Origin: Microbispora rosea
GTDB taxonomy: Bacteria; Actinomycetota; Actinomycetes; Streptosporangiales; Streptosporangiaceae
Assembly (NCBI RefSeq): GCF_900156315.1
Contig: NZ_FTNI01000013.1
Span: forward strand, 124,001 to 188,000
Direction: 5' to 3'
DNA: 64,000 bases
Part shown: positions 15,492-24,763 of the stretch, piece by piece
Layout: every line of letters starts with the position of its first letter
How positions within the stretch are numbered: position 1 is the first letter of the stretch
Made by a program: the position numbers and the translations under genes
The notes under the pieces: model-generated
The model's database searches: none
What the model was told of the DNA's origin: nothing
What the model saw: only the letters and a program-made list of their open reading frames with translations

Positions 15492-17108
15492 ATGACCGAA
15501 CTCGCCGTCCAGCCGTCCGCGGTCGCGACCCGGTGGTGGCGCGACGCGGTGATCTACCAGGTGTACGTCCGCAGCTTCGCGGACGGCAACGGCGACGGGA
15601 TCGGCGACCTGCTCGGCGTGCGCAGCCGCCTGCGGTACCTGTCCGACCTCGGCGTGGACGCGATCTGGCTGACGCCGTTCTACCCCTCGCCCATGGCCGA
15701 CTTCGGATACGACGTTGCCGACTACCGCGACGTCGATCCGCTCTTCGGCTCGCTGGCGGACGCCCAGGCGCTGATCGCGGACGCCCACCGGCTCGGCCTG
15801 CGGATCATCGTGGACGTGGTGCCCAACCACACCTCCGACCGCCATCCCTGGTTCGAGGCGGCGCTGCGGGCCGGGCCGGGCAGCCCGGAGCGGGAGCGCT
15901 ACATCTTCCGCGAGGGCAAGGGCGCGGCGGGCGAGCTGCCGCCCAACGACTGGGAGTCGATCTTCGGCGGGCCCGCCTGGACCCGGGTCGAGGACGGCCA
16001 GTGGTACCTGCACCTGTTCGCGCCCGAGCAGCCGGACCTCAACTGGGAGCACCCGGAGGTGCACGAGGAGTTCGCCGGCGTGCTGCGGTTCTGGCTCGAC
16101 CTCGGCGTGGACGGCTTCCGGATCGACGTGGCGCACGGCATGGTCAAGGCGCCGGGCCTGCCCGACGTGGGCGCCCGGGGCCAGGCCGAGATGATCGGCA
16201 CGCAGGTCGTGCCGTTCTTCGACCAGGACGGCGTGCACGAGATCCACCGGGCCTGGCGCCGCATCCTCGACTCCTACGAGGGCGAGCGGATCGGGGTGGC
16301 CGAGGCGTGGGCGCCCTCGCCCGAGCGGCTGGCCAACTACGTCCGCCCCGACGAGCTGCACCAGGCGTTCAACTTCCACTTCCTCAAGACGCCCTGGGAC
16401 GCGGCGCGCTTCAGGGAGGTCATCGACGAGTCCGTACGCACGTCGGCGCTGGTGGGCGCGCCCCCGACCTGGGTGCTGTCGAACCACGACGTCAAGCGGC
16501 ACGTCACCCGCTACGGCGACGGCGAGCGCGGCCTGCGCAGGGCGCGGGCGGCGGCGCTGCTCATGCTGGCGCTGCCCGGCTCGGCCTACATCTACCAGGG
16601 CGAGGAGCTGGGGCTGCCCGAGGTCCTCGACCTGCCCGAGCAGTATCTGCAGGATCCGCAGCGGCTGCGCGACCCCGACAGTGGGCGCGACGGCTGCCGG
16701 GTGCCGCTCCCGTGGACCACCGCGGGCGAGCCGCCGTACGGCTTCACCCCGCCGGGCAGCTACGAGAGCTGGCTGCCGATGCCGCCGGACTGGCGCGGCC
16801 TGTCGGTGGAGGCGCAGCTGCGGGACGGCGCGTCGATGCTCAGCCTCTACCGGACCGCCCTCGCCCTCAGGCGGGAGCACCCGGAACTGGGCGACGGCAC
16901 GCTGACCTGGCTCGACAGCCCGGCCGGCACGCTCGCGTTCCGGCGCGGCGACGCGTTCGCCTGCGTCCTCAACATGACGCCCGAGTGGGTGGAGATCGGG
17001 CCGGGGCACGGTGACCTGCTGCTCGCCAGCGGGGGACCGGAGACCGCCGGCGGCGTCGTCCGGATCGCCCCCGACTCCGCCACCTGGTGGACCGCGAGAG
17101 ATGTCTAA
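15492..17108 (+). CDS. aglA: GH13 alpha-glucosidase (maltodextrin hydrolysis)
   Basis: A 538-aa cytoplasmic alpha-amylase-family glucosidase. It begins WWRDAVIYQVYVRSFADGNGDG, typical of alpha-glucosidases and trehalose-6-phosphate hydrolases. Conserved regions: I VDVVPNHTSDRHPWF, II GVDGFRIDVAHGM (Asp nucleophile), III GVAEAWAPS (acid Glu) and IV VLSNHDVKRH. There is no signal peptide, so it acts on imported sugar. The ATG at 15492 follows a GGGGGA run. Context (malEFG upstream, malR overlapping downstream) points to maltose or maltodextrin; oligo-1,6-glucosidase activity is the main alternative. Confidence 0.9.
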   Translation: MTELAVQPSAVATRWWRDAVIYQVYVRSFADGNGDGIGDLLGVRSRLRYLSDLGVDAIWLTPFYPSPMADFGYDVADYRDVDPLFGSLADAQALIADAHRLGLRIIVDVVPNHTSDRHPWFEAALRAGPGSPERERYIFREGKGAAGELPPNDWESIFGGPAWTRVEDGQWYLHLFAPEQPDLNWEHPEVHEEFAGVLRFWLDLGVDGFRIDVAHGMVKAPGLPDVGARGQAEMIGTQVVPFFDQDGVHEIHRAWRRILDSYEGERIGVAEAWAPSPERLANYVRPDELHQAFNFHFLKTPWDAARFREVIDESVRTSALVGAPPTWVLSNHDVKRHVTRYGDGERGLRRARAAALLMLALPGSAYIYQGEELGLPEVLDLPEQYLQDPQRLRDPDSGRDGCRVPLPWTTAGEPPYGFTPPGSYESWLPMPPDWRGLSVEAQLRDGASMLSLYRTALALRREHPELGDGTLTWLDSPAGTLAFRRGDAFACVLNMTPEWVEIGPGHGDLLLASGGPETAGGVVRIAPDSATWWTARDV

Positions 17109-18141
17109 AGTAAAGCTCATGAACAACACACGGCTCGCCGACATCGCCGCCCAGGCCGGAGTCAGCGAGGCGACGGTGAGCCGTGTGCTCAACGGCAAGG
17201 CGGGGGTCTCCCCGGCCACCCGCCAGGCCGTGCTCACCGCCCTCGACCTGATGGGCTACGAGCGCCCCCAGCGGCTGCGCCAGCGCAGCAACGGCCTGAT
17301 CGGCCTGGTGATCCCGGAGCTCGGCAACCCGATCTTCCCTGCGTTCGCGCAGGCGATGGAGAAGTCGCTGATCCAGCACGGCTACACACCGATCCTGTGC
17401 ACCCAGGAGCCCGGCGGCGCCCCCGAGGACGAGTTCACCGAGATGCTCCTCGACCGGGGCGTGTCCGGCATCGTCTTCGTCTCCGGCCTGCACGCCGACA
17501 CCACCGCGCGAATGGACCGATACACCCGGCTCACCGACCGGGGGCTGCCGATCGTGTTCGTGGACGGCTACAACGAGGCCATCCCCGCGCCGTTCATCTC
17601 GCCCGACGACCGGCTCGCCGCGCGCCTGGCCGTCCAGCACCTGGTGGACCTCGGGCACGAGCGCATCGGCCTCGCGCTGGGGCAGCGGCGCTTCGTCCCG
17701 GTCATCCGCAAGATCGAGGGCTTCCGCCAGGCGATGGCGCAACTGCTCGGCCCGGCCGACGCCGACGACCTCATCCAGCACTCGCTGTTCTCCGTCGAGG
17801 GCGGGCAGGCCGCCGCCTCGGCGCTGCTCGACCGTGGCTGCACCGGGATCTTCTGCGCGAGCGACCTCATGGCGCTCGGCGCGATCCGCGCCGCCCGCGA
17901 GCGCGGGCTGTCGGTGCCCGGGGACGTGTCGGTCGTCGGGTTCGACGACTCGCCGCTGATGGCGTTCACCGACCCGCCGCTCACGACCGTCCGCAAGCCG
18001 ATCGGCGCGATGGCGGCCGCCGCCGTCGAGACCCTGCTGGAGGAGATCGGCGGCACTCCCGCCAAGCACGTCGAGCTGGTCTACCAGCCCGAGCTCGTGG
18101 TGCGTGGCTCCACCAGCTCAGGCCCGCTGGTCAACCGCTGA
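17101..18141 (+). CDS. malR: LacI-family repressor, probable MalR
   Basis: A LacI-type regulator of 346 aa (340 if ATG 17119 is used). The helix-turn-helix and hinge read RLADIAAQAGVSEATVSRVL, followed by a periplasmic-binding-like effector domain (IGLVIPELGNPIFPAFAQAM near the start; SVVGFDDSPLMAFTDPPLTT near the end). ATG 17101 overlaps the alpha-glucosidase stop, favouring coupled translation; neither start has a strong Shine-Dalgarno. Being the last gene of the maltose operon it probably represses malEFG, aglA and pulA, whose promoters share a motif, with maltodextrin as inducer. Function is inferred from family and context. Confidence 0.85.
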   Translation: MSKVKLMNNTRLADIAAQAGVSEATVSRVLNGKAGVSPATRQAVLTALDLMGYERPQRLRQRSNGLIGLVIPELGNPIFPAFAQAMEKSLIQHGYTPILCTQEPGGAPEDEFTEMLLDRGVSGIVFVSGLHADTTARMDRYTRLTDRGLPIVFVDGYNEAIPAPFISPDDRLAARLAVQHLVDLGHERIGLALGQRRFVPVIRKIEGFRQAMAQLLGPADADDLIQHSLFSVEGGQAAASALLDRGCTGIFCASDLMALGAIRAARERGLSVPGDVSVVGFDDSPLMAFTDPPLTTVRKPIGAMAAAAVETLLEEIGGTPAKHVELVYQPELVVRGSTSSGPLVNR

Positions 18142-18168
18142 CCCCACCACCCCCACCACTCCCACCCC

Positions 18169-18285
18169 GTGATCTTGCAGTTTGTCGCACGGAGGGCCGC
18201 TCACCTGCGCGTCCACCCTCCGTGATCATGCACCAACCCCGTGGAGCCCGGCGTGACCTCGAACGACGCCCTTCCTGATCATGCA
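18169..18285. repeat. Three GTGATC(A/T)TGCA elements spaced exactly 53 bp
   Basis: GTGATCTTGCA begins at 18169, GTGATCATGCA at 18222 and CTGATCATGCA at 18275. The 53-bp spacing equals about five helical turns. The third copy lies inside the start of the downstream kinase gene. They could be in-phase operator sites or remnants of a dispersed intergenic repeat. Confidence 0.7.
18188..18224 (+). terminator. Hairpin after malR
   Basis: CACGGAGGG and CCCTCCGTG form a perfect 9-bp stem with a 19-nt loop, 47 bases after the malR stop. No T-run follows, as is common in high-GC actinomycetes. Its right arm overlaps the second GTGATC element. Confidence 0.5.
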
Positions 18286-19176
18286 CTCGACGTTCTCGTC
18301 GTCGGCGGCGCCGGCGTCGACACCACCGTCTACGTGCCGGAGCTGCCCCTGCCGTACGCCGACACCTACGCCGTGCCGCCCGTGGTGGACCGCATCGGCA
18401 ACACCGGCGCGGGGGTCGCCCTCGGCTGCCACGCTCTCGGCCTGCGGGTGAAGTTCGTCGACCTGATCGGCGACGACCCGCAGGGCGCGCTGATCAGGGA
18501 CCACCTCGCCGCCCGGGGTGTGGACTTCTCCCACGCGGTGTCGGAGGCGGGCACTCGCCGCAGCGTCCTGCTGGTGGACGCCGGCGGCAGGCGGCTGTCG
18601 CTCTTCGACCCCCGGGCCGTCCCCGGCCAGCGGATGCCGCGCGATCTCTACCTGCCCGCCCTCCGGTCGGCCCGGCACGTCCACGTCTCGATCATGGACT
18701 TCGCCCGGCACGTGTACGCCGACATCCCGGACGGCACGACGGTCTCGACCGACCTGCACGACTGGGACGGGGAGAACCCGCACCACGAGGACTTCGCCTA
18801 CTCCTCCGACCTGGTCTTCCTGTCCGCGGTGAAGCTCGGCGGGCGGCGGGAGGAGGTCATGCGGTCGATCGCGGAGCGGGGCCGGGCGTCGGCCGTCGTG
18901 TGCACGGCCGGGGCCGAGGGCTGCCACGTGCTGGCCGAAGGCAAGGTCCGCAGCTTCCCGGCCGAGCCGCTGCCCGTGCCGAATCATGGGCCTGTGGCCG
19001 ACAGCAACGGCGCGGGCGACGCGTTCGTGTCCGGTTTCCTGTACGGCCGCCTGGCCGGCCGGCCCCTGGAGGAGTGCGTACGGCTGGGCGCCGTGGCCGG
19101 GGCGCACGCGTGCACCAGCGAGGGCACCCACGAGGACCCGATCGGCCTGGACACCCTGTTGAGCACGGTGTCGTGA
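18241..19176 (+). CDS. PfkB-family carbohydrate kinase
   Basis: A 311-aa ribokinase-like enzyme. The N-terminal DVLVVGGAGVDTTVYVPELP and GNTGAGVALGCHALGL segments match the sugar-binding half. The C-terminal ADSNGAGDAFVSGFLYG contains the GAGD anion hole with the catalytic Asp. Starts at GTG 18241 or GTG 18253 are both possible; similarity begins only at DVLVVGG. It lies between the maltose and Entner-Doudoroff clusters, so the substrate may be a sugar or sugar acid such as 2-keto-3-deoxygluconate, but this cannot be decided from motifs. Confidence 0.82.
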   Translation: MEPGVTSNDALPDHALDVLVVGGAGVDTTVYVPELPLPYADTYAVPPVVDRIGNTGAGVALGCHALGLRVKFVDLIGDDPQGALIRDHLAARGVDFSHAVSEAGTRRSVLLVDAGGRRLSLFDPRAVPGQRMPRDLYLPALRSARHVHVSIMDFARHVYADIPDGTTVSTDLHDWDGENPHHEDFAYSSDLVFLSAVKLGGRREEVMRSIAERGRASAVVCTAGAEGCHVLAEGKVRSFPAEPLPVPNHGPVADSNGAGDAFVSGFLYGRLAGRPLEECVRLGAVAGAHACTSEGTHEDPIGLDTLLSTVS

Positions 19177-19202
19177 GATCGGGGCCGGTGCTGTGAGACG
19201 AC

Positions 19203-19242
19203 GCCGGGCCCGCCACCGCCGGTGAGCGGTCGCGGGCCCGGC
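19203..19242. terminator. Bidirectional hairpin between the PfkB kinase and eda
   Basis: GCCGGGCCCGC and GCGGGCCCGGC form a perfect 11-bp stem between two convergent genes. It probably terminates transcription from both sides. No T-run is present. Confidence 0.6.
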
Positions 19243-19344
19243 ACCCATGGACGCCTCCGGGTCGCGGACACGAGCATGGCCACCGGCTCCGCCGAGGGAG
19301 GAAGGACGGACCGGCGAGCTGAGGGAGCCCCAGGGACGCGGCGC

Positions 19345-19962
19345 TCAGGGACGCAGCGCGGCGGCCTCGGACGCGAGCTTCTCGATCCTGGCGAAGTCGC
19401 CCGCCGCGACCAGGCTGCGCGGCGTGAGCCAGCTTCCGCCGACGCAGCCGACGTTCGGCAGGGCGAGGTAGGCCGGCGCGTTCGACGGGGTGATCCCGCC
19501 CGTGGGGCAGAACCGCACGTCGGGCAGCGGGCCGCTCAGCGACTTGAGGTACGCGACGCCGCCGGCCGGCTCGGCCGGGAAGAACTTGAGCTCGCGCACA
19601 CCGCGCTCGGCCAGCGTCATCGCCTCGGTGGCCGTGGCGACGCCCGGCAGGAACGGCACGCCCGCGGCGAGCATGGCCGCGAGCAGGCCGGGCGTGGTGC
19701 CGGGGGAGACGAGGAAGCGGGCGCCGGCCCCGGCCGCGGCCTCCACGTCCCCGGGCGAGCGCACGGTGCCCGCGCCGACGACGGCCTCCGGCACCTCGGC
19801 GGCGATCCGCCGGATCGCGTCGAGGGCGGCCGGGGTGCGCAGCGTGACCTCGATGACCGGCAGCCCGCCCGCGACCAGGGCCCGGGCGAGGGGGACGGCG
19901 CTCTCGGCGTCGTCGAGGACGACCACGGGAACGACCGGCGCGAGGTCGAGAAGGTTGCTCAT
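19345..19962 (-). CDS. eda: KDPG/KHG aldolase
   Basis: A 205-aa class I aldolase splitting 2-keto-3-deoxy-6-phosphogluconate into pyruvate and glyceraldehyde-3-phosphate. Visible motifs: [20 protein letters not shown] with the catalytic Glu, [26 protein letters not shown], the Schiff-base Lys in [11 protein letters not shown], and the phosphate loop [11 protein letters not shown]. Length matches the family. The ATG overlaps the glucokinase stop (ATGA), making it the last gene of edd-glk-eda. Confidence 0.93.
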   Translation of the reverse strand: MSNLLDLAPVVPVVVLDDAESAVPLARALVAGGLPVIEVTLRTPAALDAIRRIAAEVPEAVVGAGTVRSPGDVEAAAGAGARFLVSPGTTPGLLAAMLAAGVPFLPGVATATEAMTLAERGVRELKFFPAEPAGGVAYLKSLSGPLPDVRFCPTGGITPSNAPAYLALPNVGCVGGSWLTPRSLVAAGDFARIEKLASEAAALRP

Positions 19963-20918
19963 ACCAGCTCCACATCGGGGTTTTGTTGGGCGAGCCAGGC
20001 GGCCGCACCCGTCAGCGCGGGCTGCTCGGCGGTGATCAGGACGGTGGCGATCGCGGCGGCGTACTCCGTCAGCGCCGGCGCGGTCGTCTCGAACCGGGCC
20101 CGGAACGCGCTGCCGGGGATCCGCGAGACCAGGCGGGGCAGCACGCCGCCGCCCAGGTAGACCCCGCCCCGCGCGCCGAAGGTGAGCGCCACGCCGCCCG
20201 CGAAGCCGCCGAGCATGGCGAGGAAGACCTCCACGGTCTCCGCGCACAGCGGGTCGTCGGAAGAGGTGATCTTCGCGGCCGTGCGGGCCTCGGGCGTGAC
20301 GCCGCGCACGAGCGCGAGCCCGCGGTGCAGACGGGGCAGCCCGGTGCCCGACAACAGGTGCTCGGCGTCCACGTACGGCAGGCCGTCCGCGCGCAGCGCC
20401 CGGACGATCTCCATCTCCAGGTCCGTGACGGCGGGAACCGCCACGTGCCCGCCCTCGCCGGGCACCGGCTGCCAGCCCTCCCGTACGGGCACGAGACCGG
20501 CCACTCCGAGCCCGGTGCCGGGTCCGAGCACGACCTTCGTCAGGCCGGCGGTCGGCGGCGGGCCGCCGAGGGGCACGAGGTCGTCCCCGGCCAGGTGCGG
20601 GAGCGAGATCGCCAGCGCCTCGAAGTCGTTGAGGAGCACCGTACGCGGGATGCCGAGATCCTTCACGGACCCGGACCATCCCGCGTTCGTCAGCCGGTAT
20701 CGGTCGTCGTCGACCGGACCGGCGATCGCCAGGCACGCGGCCCCCGGCCGAACTCCGCCCGCATGGTCTGCGAGATAGGCGGCTACGGCATCGGCAAGGC
20801 CGAGATGCTGGGAAACGTCGAGTACGGCTACCGCCTCCGGCTGCCCTCCGGGCCGGGCCACCAAACCGAACCTGGCGTTGGTTCCGCCGATGTCCGCGAC
20901 CAGCCAGGGAAGGCTCAC
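19959..20918 (-). CDS. glk: Glucokinase
   Basis: A 319-aa glucokinase of the proteobacterial (Glk) type rather than the ROK type usual in actinomycetes. It has the N-terminal ATP-binding [34 protein letters not shown], the catalytic region [27 protein letters not shown], and [13 protein letters not shown] 20918 follows GGAGG by 6 bases and overlaps the edd stop (GTGA). It phosphorylates glucose to glucose-6-phosphate, feeding the pathway encoded around it; glucose-6-phosphate dehydrogenase must be elsewhere. Confidence 0.9.
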   Translation of the reverse strand: MSLPWLVADIGGTNARFGLVARPGGQPEAVAVLDVSQHLGLADAVAAYLADHAGGVRPGAACLAIAGPVDDDRYRLTNAGWSGSVKDLGIPRTVLLNDFEALAISLPHLAGDDLVPLGGPPPTAGLTKVVLGPGTGLGVAGLVPVREGWQPVPGEGGHVAVPAVTDLEMEIVRALRADGLPYVDAEHLLSGTGLPRLHRGLALVRGVTPEARTAAKITSSDDPLCAETVEVFLAMLGGFAGGVALTFGARGGVYLGGGVLPRLVSRIPGSAFRARFETTAPALTEYAAAIATVLITAEQPALTGAAAWLAQQNPDVELV

Positions 20919-22762
20919 GCGGCACCTCCGAAGACGCTCGCCCCGCGCTCGGCCGGGCCGACCGTGCGGCGGAATGAGGCGAACAGCTCGCGACCGGTGC
21001 CGGCCCACTGCTCGTCGGTCAGCGGGGCGCCCCCCGGCGTACGGCCGGTGAGGTCGGCGAGCACGGTGAGGGTCCCCGCGGCCGAGTCGAGGCGGATCAC
21101 GTCGCCGTCGCGCAGCAGCGCGATCGGCCCGCCGTCGGCGGCCTCGGGGGACAGGTGGATCGCCGCGGGGACCTTCCCCGAGGCGCCGGACATGCGGCCG
21201 TCGGTGACGATGGCCACCTTCTGGCCGCGGTCGAGCAGGACGGCCAGCGGCGGCGTGAGCTTGTGCAGCTCCGGCATGCCGTTGGCCCGGGGGCCCTGGT
21301 AGCGGACGACCGCGACGAAGTCCTGCCCGTCGAGCTCGCCCCGCTCGAACGCGGCGAGCAGGTCGAGCTGGTCGTCGAACACCTTGGCGGGGGCCTCGAT
21401 CACCAGGTGCTCGGGCTTGACGGCGGAGACCTTGCTCACCGCCCGGCCCAGATCGCCCGACAGCATGTGGATGCCCCCGTCGGGGGAGAACGGCTCGGCG
21501 ACCGGCCGCAGGACCTCGGTGTCGGTGCTGGGCTCCGTCCGCTCCTCCCACGCCAGCACGCCCTCCTTGAGCGCCGCGCCCTCCTTCAGCACGGGGGCAG
21601 AGCGGTAGAGGCCGAGGCCGCGCCCGGCGACCGTCAGGACGTCCGCGTGGAGCAGCCCGGCGTCCAGCAGGTCGCCGATGAACACCGCCATGCCGCCCGC
21701 GGCCTGGAAGTGGTTCACGTCCGCCTGGCCGTTGGGGTACATGCGGGTGATCAGCGGCACGACCTTGGACAGAGCCGCCATGTCGTCCCAGGTCAGCTCG
21801 ATGCCGGCGGCCGCCGCCATGGCGACGAGGTGCATCGTGTGGTTGGTGGAGCCGCCGGAGGCGAGCAGCGCGACGACCGCGTTGACGATCGCCTTCTCGT
21901 CCACGACCTCGGCGACGGGCGTGTACTCCGCGCCGTGCGGGGTGATCTCGACCGCCCGCCGCGCCGCCGCGGCGGTCAGCGCGTGCCGCAGCTCGGTGTG
22001 CGGGTTGACGAACGTCGCGCCCGGCAGATGGAGGCCCATGACCTCCATGAGGAGCTGGTTGGAGTTGGCGGTGCCGTAGAACGTGCAGGTGCCGGGGGAG
22101 TGGTACGACGCCGCCTCGGCGTCGAGCATCTCCGCGCGGCCGATCTTGCCTTCGGCGAAGGCCTGCCGCGCCCTGGCCTTGACCTTGTTGGGCAGGCCCG
22201 AGGTCATGGGCCCGGCGGGGACGAATATCGCCGGCAGGTGACCGAAGCGTAAGGCGCCGATGAGCAGCCCCGGGACGATCTTGTCGCAGACCCCGAGCAG
22301 CAGGGAGGCGTCGAACATGTCGTGCGACAGCGCGATCGCGGTCGCCATGGCGATCACGTCGCGGCTGTAGAGCGACAGCTCCATGCCGGCCCGGCCCTGG
22401 GTGACGCCGTCGCACATCGCGGGCACGCCGCCCGCCACCTGCGCCACGCCGCCCGCCTCGCGGACCGCCCGCTTCAGCTCCGGCGGGTAGGTCTCGTACG
22501 GCTGGTGCGCCGACAGCATGTCGTTGTACGACGTCACGATGGCCACCCCCGGCTTCGCCGTACCGCGCAGGCCGAGCTTGTCCTCGGCGGGCGCGGCGGC
22601 GAAGCCGTGGGCCAGGTTGGCGCAGCCGAGCCGCCCCCGGGCCGGCCCCCGCTCACGCAGTTCGGCCCCGGCGCGGCGCACCCGCTCCAGGTAGGCCCCG
22701 CGGCTCTCGCGGCTTCGCGCGACCACGCGCTCGGTGACCTCGCTGATAACGGGGTGCGTCAC
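20915..22762 (-). CDS. edd: 6-Phosphogluconate dehydratase
   Basis: A 615-aa IlvD/Edd-family dehydratase with a [4Fe-4S] cluster. The sequence [20 protein letters not shown] carries a family Cys, [12 protein letters not shown] a second, and [13 protein letters not shown] a third. [14 protein letters not shown] and [20 protein letters not shown] are specific to Edd rather than IlvD. GTG 22762 is chosen: AGGAGGAGG lies just upstream, and the longer open frame upstream is intergenic in composition. It converts 6-phosphogluconate to KDPG, the step before eda. Confidence 0.93.
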   Translation of the reverse strand: MTHPVISEVTERVVARSRESRGAYLERVRRAGAELRERGPARGRLGCANLAHGFAAAPAEDKLGLRGTAKPGVAIVTSYNDMLSAHQPYETYPPELKRAVREAGGVAQVAGGVPAMCDGVTQGRAGMELSLYSRDVIAMATAIALSHDMFDASLLLGVCDKIVPGLLIGALRFGHLPAIFVPAGPMTSGLPNKVKARARQAFAEGKIGRAEMLDAEAASYHSPGTCTFYGTANSNQLLMEVMGLHLPGATFVNPHTELRHALTAAAARRAVEITPHGAEYTPVAEVVDEKAIVNAVVALLASGGSTNHTMHLVAMAAAAGIELTWDDMAALSKVVPLITRMYPNGQADVNHFQAAGGMAVFIGDLLDAGLLHADVLTVAGRGLGLYRSAPVLKEGAALKEGVLAWEERTEPSTDTEVLRPVAEPFSPDGGIHMLSGDLGRAVSKVSAVKPEHLVIEAPAKVFDDQLDLLAAFERGELDGQDFVAVVRYQGPRANGMPELHKLTPPLAVLLDRGQKVAIVTDGRMSGASGKVPAAIHLSPEAADGGPIALLRDGDVIRLDSAAGTLTVLADLTGRTPGGAPLTDEQWAGTGRELFASFRRTVGPAERGASVFGGAA

Positions 22763-23000
22763 GGAAGGTCCTCCTCCTGCCGGGGCCGCCGCGAGGCGGG
22801 GTCCAACTCGCCCCGGGGCCTTCGTCCCGGGACGTGTGCCCGTCGGCGCGTCCGGCCCCCGATTCGTTGATCGGGCACCAGTTGATCGGGCACCAGGGGT
22901 CGATCGGGCACGGAAGGGACAGTATCGGGAAGTTATGCGACTTTTCAAGCCCACTTTTGTAACTTGGAATGAATAAGTCATTGAACTTAGGTGAGCTTCT
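22763..23000. promoter_or_regulatory. Divergent edd/ROK-regulator promoter region
   Basis: This 238-bp region becomes AT-rich at 22915-22990, unlike its flanks, and should hold both promoters. An imperfect inverted repeat (TTAGGTGAGC, then GCTTCACTTAC) spans about 22986-23013 next to the regulator start and could be its operator. An AGGTGAG Shine-Dalgarno precedes GTG 23001. Confidence 0.5.
22866..22913. repeat. Three 15-bp GTTGATCGGGCACCA repeats upstream of edd
   Basis: Copies lie at 22866-22880 and 22881-22895 (identical) and 22899-22913 (GTCGATCGGGCACGG). They sit in the edd leader, about 100-150 bases upstream of its start, and may be regulator half-sites or simple slippage products. 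Confidence 0.7.
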
Positions 23001-24170
23001 GTGCTTCACTTACGCTCGATGTCACGTTTAGCCACCCCCGGCGAGGTCCTCCAGCTCATCCGGAGCGGGGAGGCGGTGACGCGTGCCGACATCGGCCGTG
23101 TGACGGGCCTGTCCCGCCCGGCCGTCGCGCACCGCGTCGCCGACCTGCTCCAGCGCGGGCTGATCGTGGAGGACGCCGAGGGGCCGTCCACCGGGGGCCG
23201 CCCACCCGTACGGCTGCGCTTCGCCACCTCCGGGGGAGTCGTCCCGGTGGCCTCGCTCGGCGCCCGCCGTACCCAGATCGCGCTGTGCGATCTCGCGGGC
23301 GAGGTGCTGCAGCGCACCGACCTGGACATCGACGTCGAAGAGGGGCCGGGCGTCGTCCTGCCCCTGCTCATGGACACCTGGGAGAAGCTGCTCGACGGGC
23401 GGGACGACGTCGTCGGCATCGGCCTCGGCGTGCCGGCGACCGTGGAGTTCGCCGCCGGACGGGTCGAGAGCGCCCGCGTGATGGCGAGCTGGACCGGCGT
23501 GGTGATCCCGCCGATCATCGCCGAGCGGTTCCGCGTGCCGGTGCTCGTGGACAACGACGTGAACGTCATCGCGATGGGCGAGCACCGGGTCGTCTACGCC
23601 TCGGAACTCGACGACCTGCTGTTCGTTAAGGTCTCCACCCGGATCGGCGCGGGGGTCATCTCCGGCGGCGGGATCCTGCGCGGCGCGCTCGGCGCGGCCG
23701 GGGAGATCGGGCACATCCCCGTGCGGGACGGCGGCGGAGTGCTGTGCCGCTGCGGCAACCTCGACTGCGTCGACTCGGTCGCCAGCGGCACCGCGATCCT
23801 GCGCGAGCTGCGGGCCAAGGGCCGCGACGTGATGTCGCTGGCCGACGTGACCGCCCTGGTCCGGGCCGGCGACGCGGAGACCATGGCCGTGGTGCGGCAG
23901 GCCGGCCGCTGGCTGGGCGAGGTCATCTCCGGCGCGGTCAACCTGCTCAACCCCGCCGTCGTGGTCCTCGGCGGCGACGTCGCCGAGATGTTCCAGCCGC
24001 TGGTGTCGGGCGTGCGCGAGGTCGTCTACCGGCGCTCGACGCAGCTCGCCACCCGCAGCCTGCGCATCGAGCGCAGCCGCCTCGGGCCCGGCGCGGGCAT
24101 CACCGGCTGCGCCCTCATGGTCCTCGACCACGTCCTGTCGGCCCAGGCCGTCGACGCCGCCGCCCGCTAG
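23001..24170 (+). CDS. ROK-family transcriptional repressor
   Basis: A 389-aa ROK regulator. An N-terminal winged helix ([20 protein letters not shown]) precedes a ROK sugar-kinase-like fold. The zinc-binding CRCGNLDC and ligand motifs [12 protein letters not shown] and [13 protein letters not shown] are present. It is divergent from edd-glk-eda and so is the natural regulator of that operon, probably responding to glucose, gluconate or a phosphorylated intermediate. GTG 23001 has a usable AGGTGAG upstream; ATG 23019 is an alternative. Confidence 0.87.
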   Translation: MLHLRSMSRLATPGEVLQLIRSGEAVTRADIGRVTGLSRPAVAHRVADLLQRGLIVEDAEGPSTGGRPPVRLRFATSGGVVPVASLGARRTQIALCDLAGEVLQRTDLDIDVEEGPGVVLPLLMDTWEKLLDGRDDVVGIGLGVPATVEFAAGRVESARVMASWTGVVIPPIIAERFRVPVLVDNDVNVIAMGEHRVVYASELDDLLFVKVSTRIGAGVISGGGILRGALGAAGEIGHIPVRDGGGVLCRCGNLDCVDSVASGTAILRELRAKGRDVMSLADVTALVRAGDAETMAVVRQAGRWLGEVISGAVNLLNPAVVVLGGDVAEMFQPLVSGVREVVYRRSTQLATRSLRIERSRLGPGAGITGCALMVLDHVLSAQAVDAAAR

Positions 24171-24184
24171 AAGTCCCACGGGCG

Positions 24185-24209
24185 GCCGGGCATGCCGCGA
24201 ATGCCCGGC
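24185..24209 (+). terminator. Hairpin after the ROK regulator gene
   Basis: GCCGGGCAT and ATGCCCGGC pair perfectly (9 bp) around a 7-nt loop, 14 bases past the stop. The rest of the 218-bp gap to 24389 shows no other structure I can interpret. Confidence 0.55.
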
Positions 24210-24388
24210 GAATGCCGGGTGAACGCCCTGGTCCGCGACGTAGGCGGCCAGGAGAGTGGATCCCACGACCGGTGCGTGACCGTCGATCCGCGGCAGGGGC
24301 GCCGCTGTTTCGTCCGCGCTCCGATGCCGCCGTGAAGGCCGCACCATGCGGTTCCCCCGGAACGGCCCGGCAGAAGGGAAAGACTCGC

Positions 24389-24703
24389 ATGTTCAGACGG
24401 CTCCGAGCGGCCACGACGGTGGCTGCCGCCGTGGCGGCGACCGCGTCGGCGGTCCTCGTCGCGTCGCCCGCCCAGGCGTCCCCCAGTGACTGTCTCTCCT
24501 ACCTCGCCGGTGCGGGTTACCCGGAGACGACGGCGAAGCGGATGGCGTGCGAGCGGGCCGCCAGCGGCGAGATCGGCGGCTACGTGTTCTGCTACGACGT
24601 GCTCAGGGAGACCGGCGTCAGCGCCGCGCATGCCGCCGAGGCCTGCGACCGGGCCGACGGAGTGTGGGCGGCCTCAGCCGGCGCCGGCTCCGCGGACCGC
24701 TGA
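24389..24703 (+). CDS. Small secreted protein with four cysteines
   Basis: A 104-aa precursor. Residues 1-31 form a Sec signal peptide (MFRRLRAATTVAAAVAATAS, cleavage after AQA in SPAQASPSDC). The mature part of about 73 aa is probably helical, with four evenly spread Cys (SDCLSYL, RMACERA, VFCYDVL, AEACDRA) that could form two disulfides. AAGGGAAAG lies about 8 bases before the ATG. No family recognised. It precedes another small secreted Cys-rich protein by 60 bp, and the two may be co-expressed. Confidence 0.72.
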   Translation: MFRRLRAATTVAAAVAATASAVLVASPAQASPSDCLSYLAGAGYPETTAKRMACERAASGEIGGYVFCYDVLRETGVSAAHAAEACDRADGVWAASAGAGSADR

Positions 24704-24763
24704 CCGCCGCGACGACCGGTGTCGCCGGTCACGCCCAACGGACGCTATCGAAAGGAACGCATC

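Noticed and set aside
22763-22981. Upstream start for edd at 22981
   Set aside because: The region is intergenic in composition and contains repeats and AT-rich promoter-like sequence; GTG 22762 has a strong Shine-Dalgarno.
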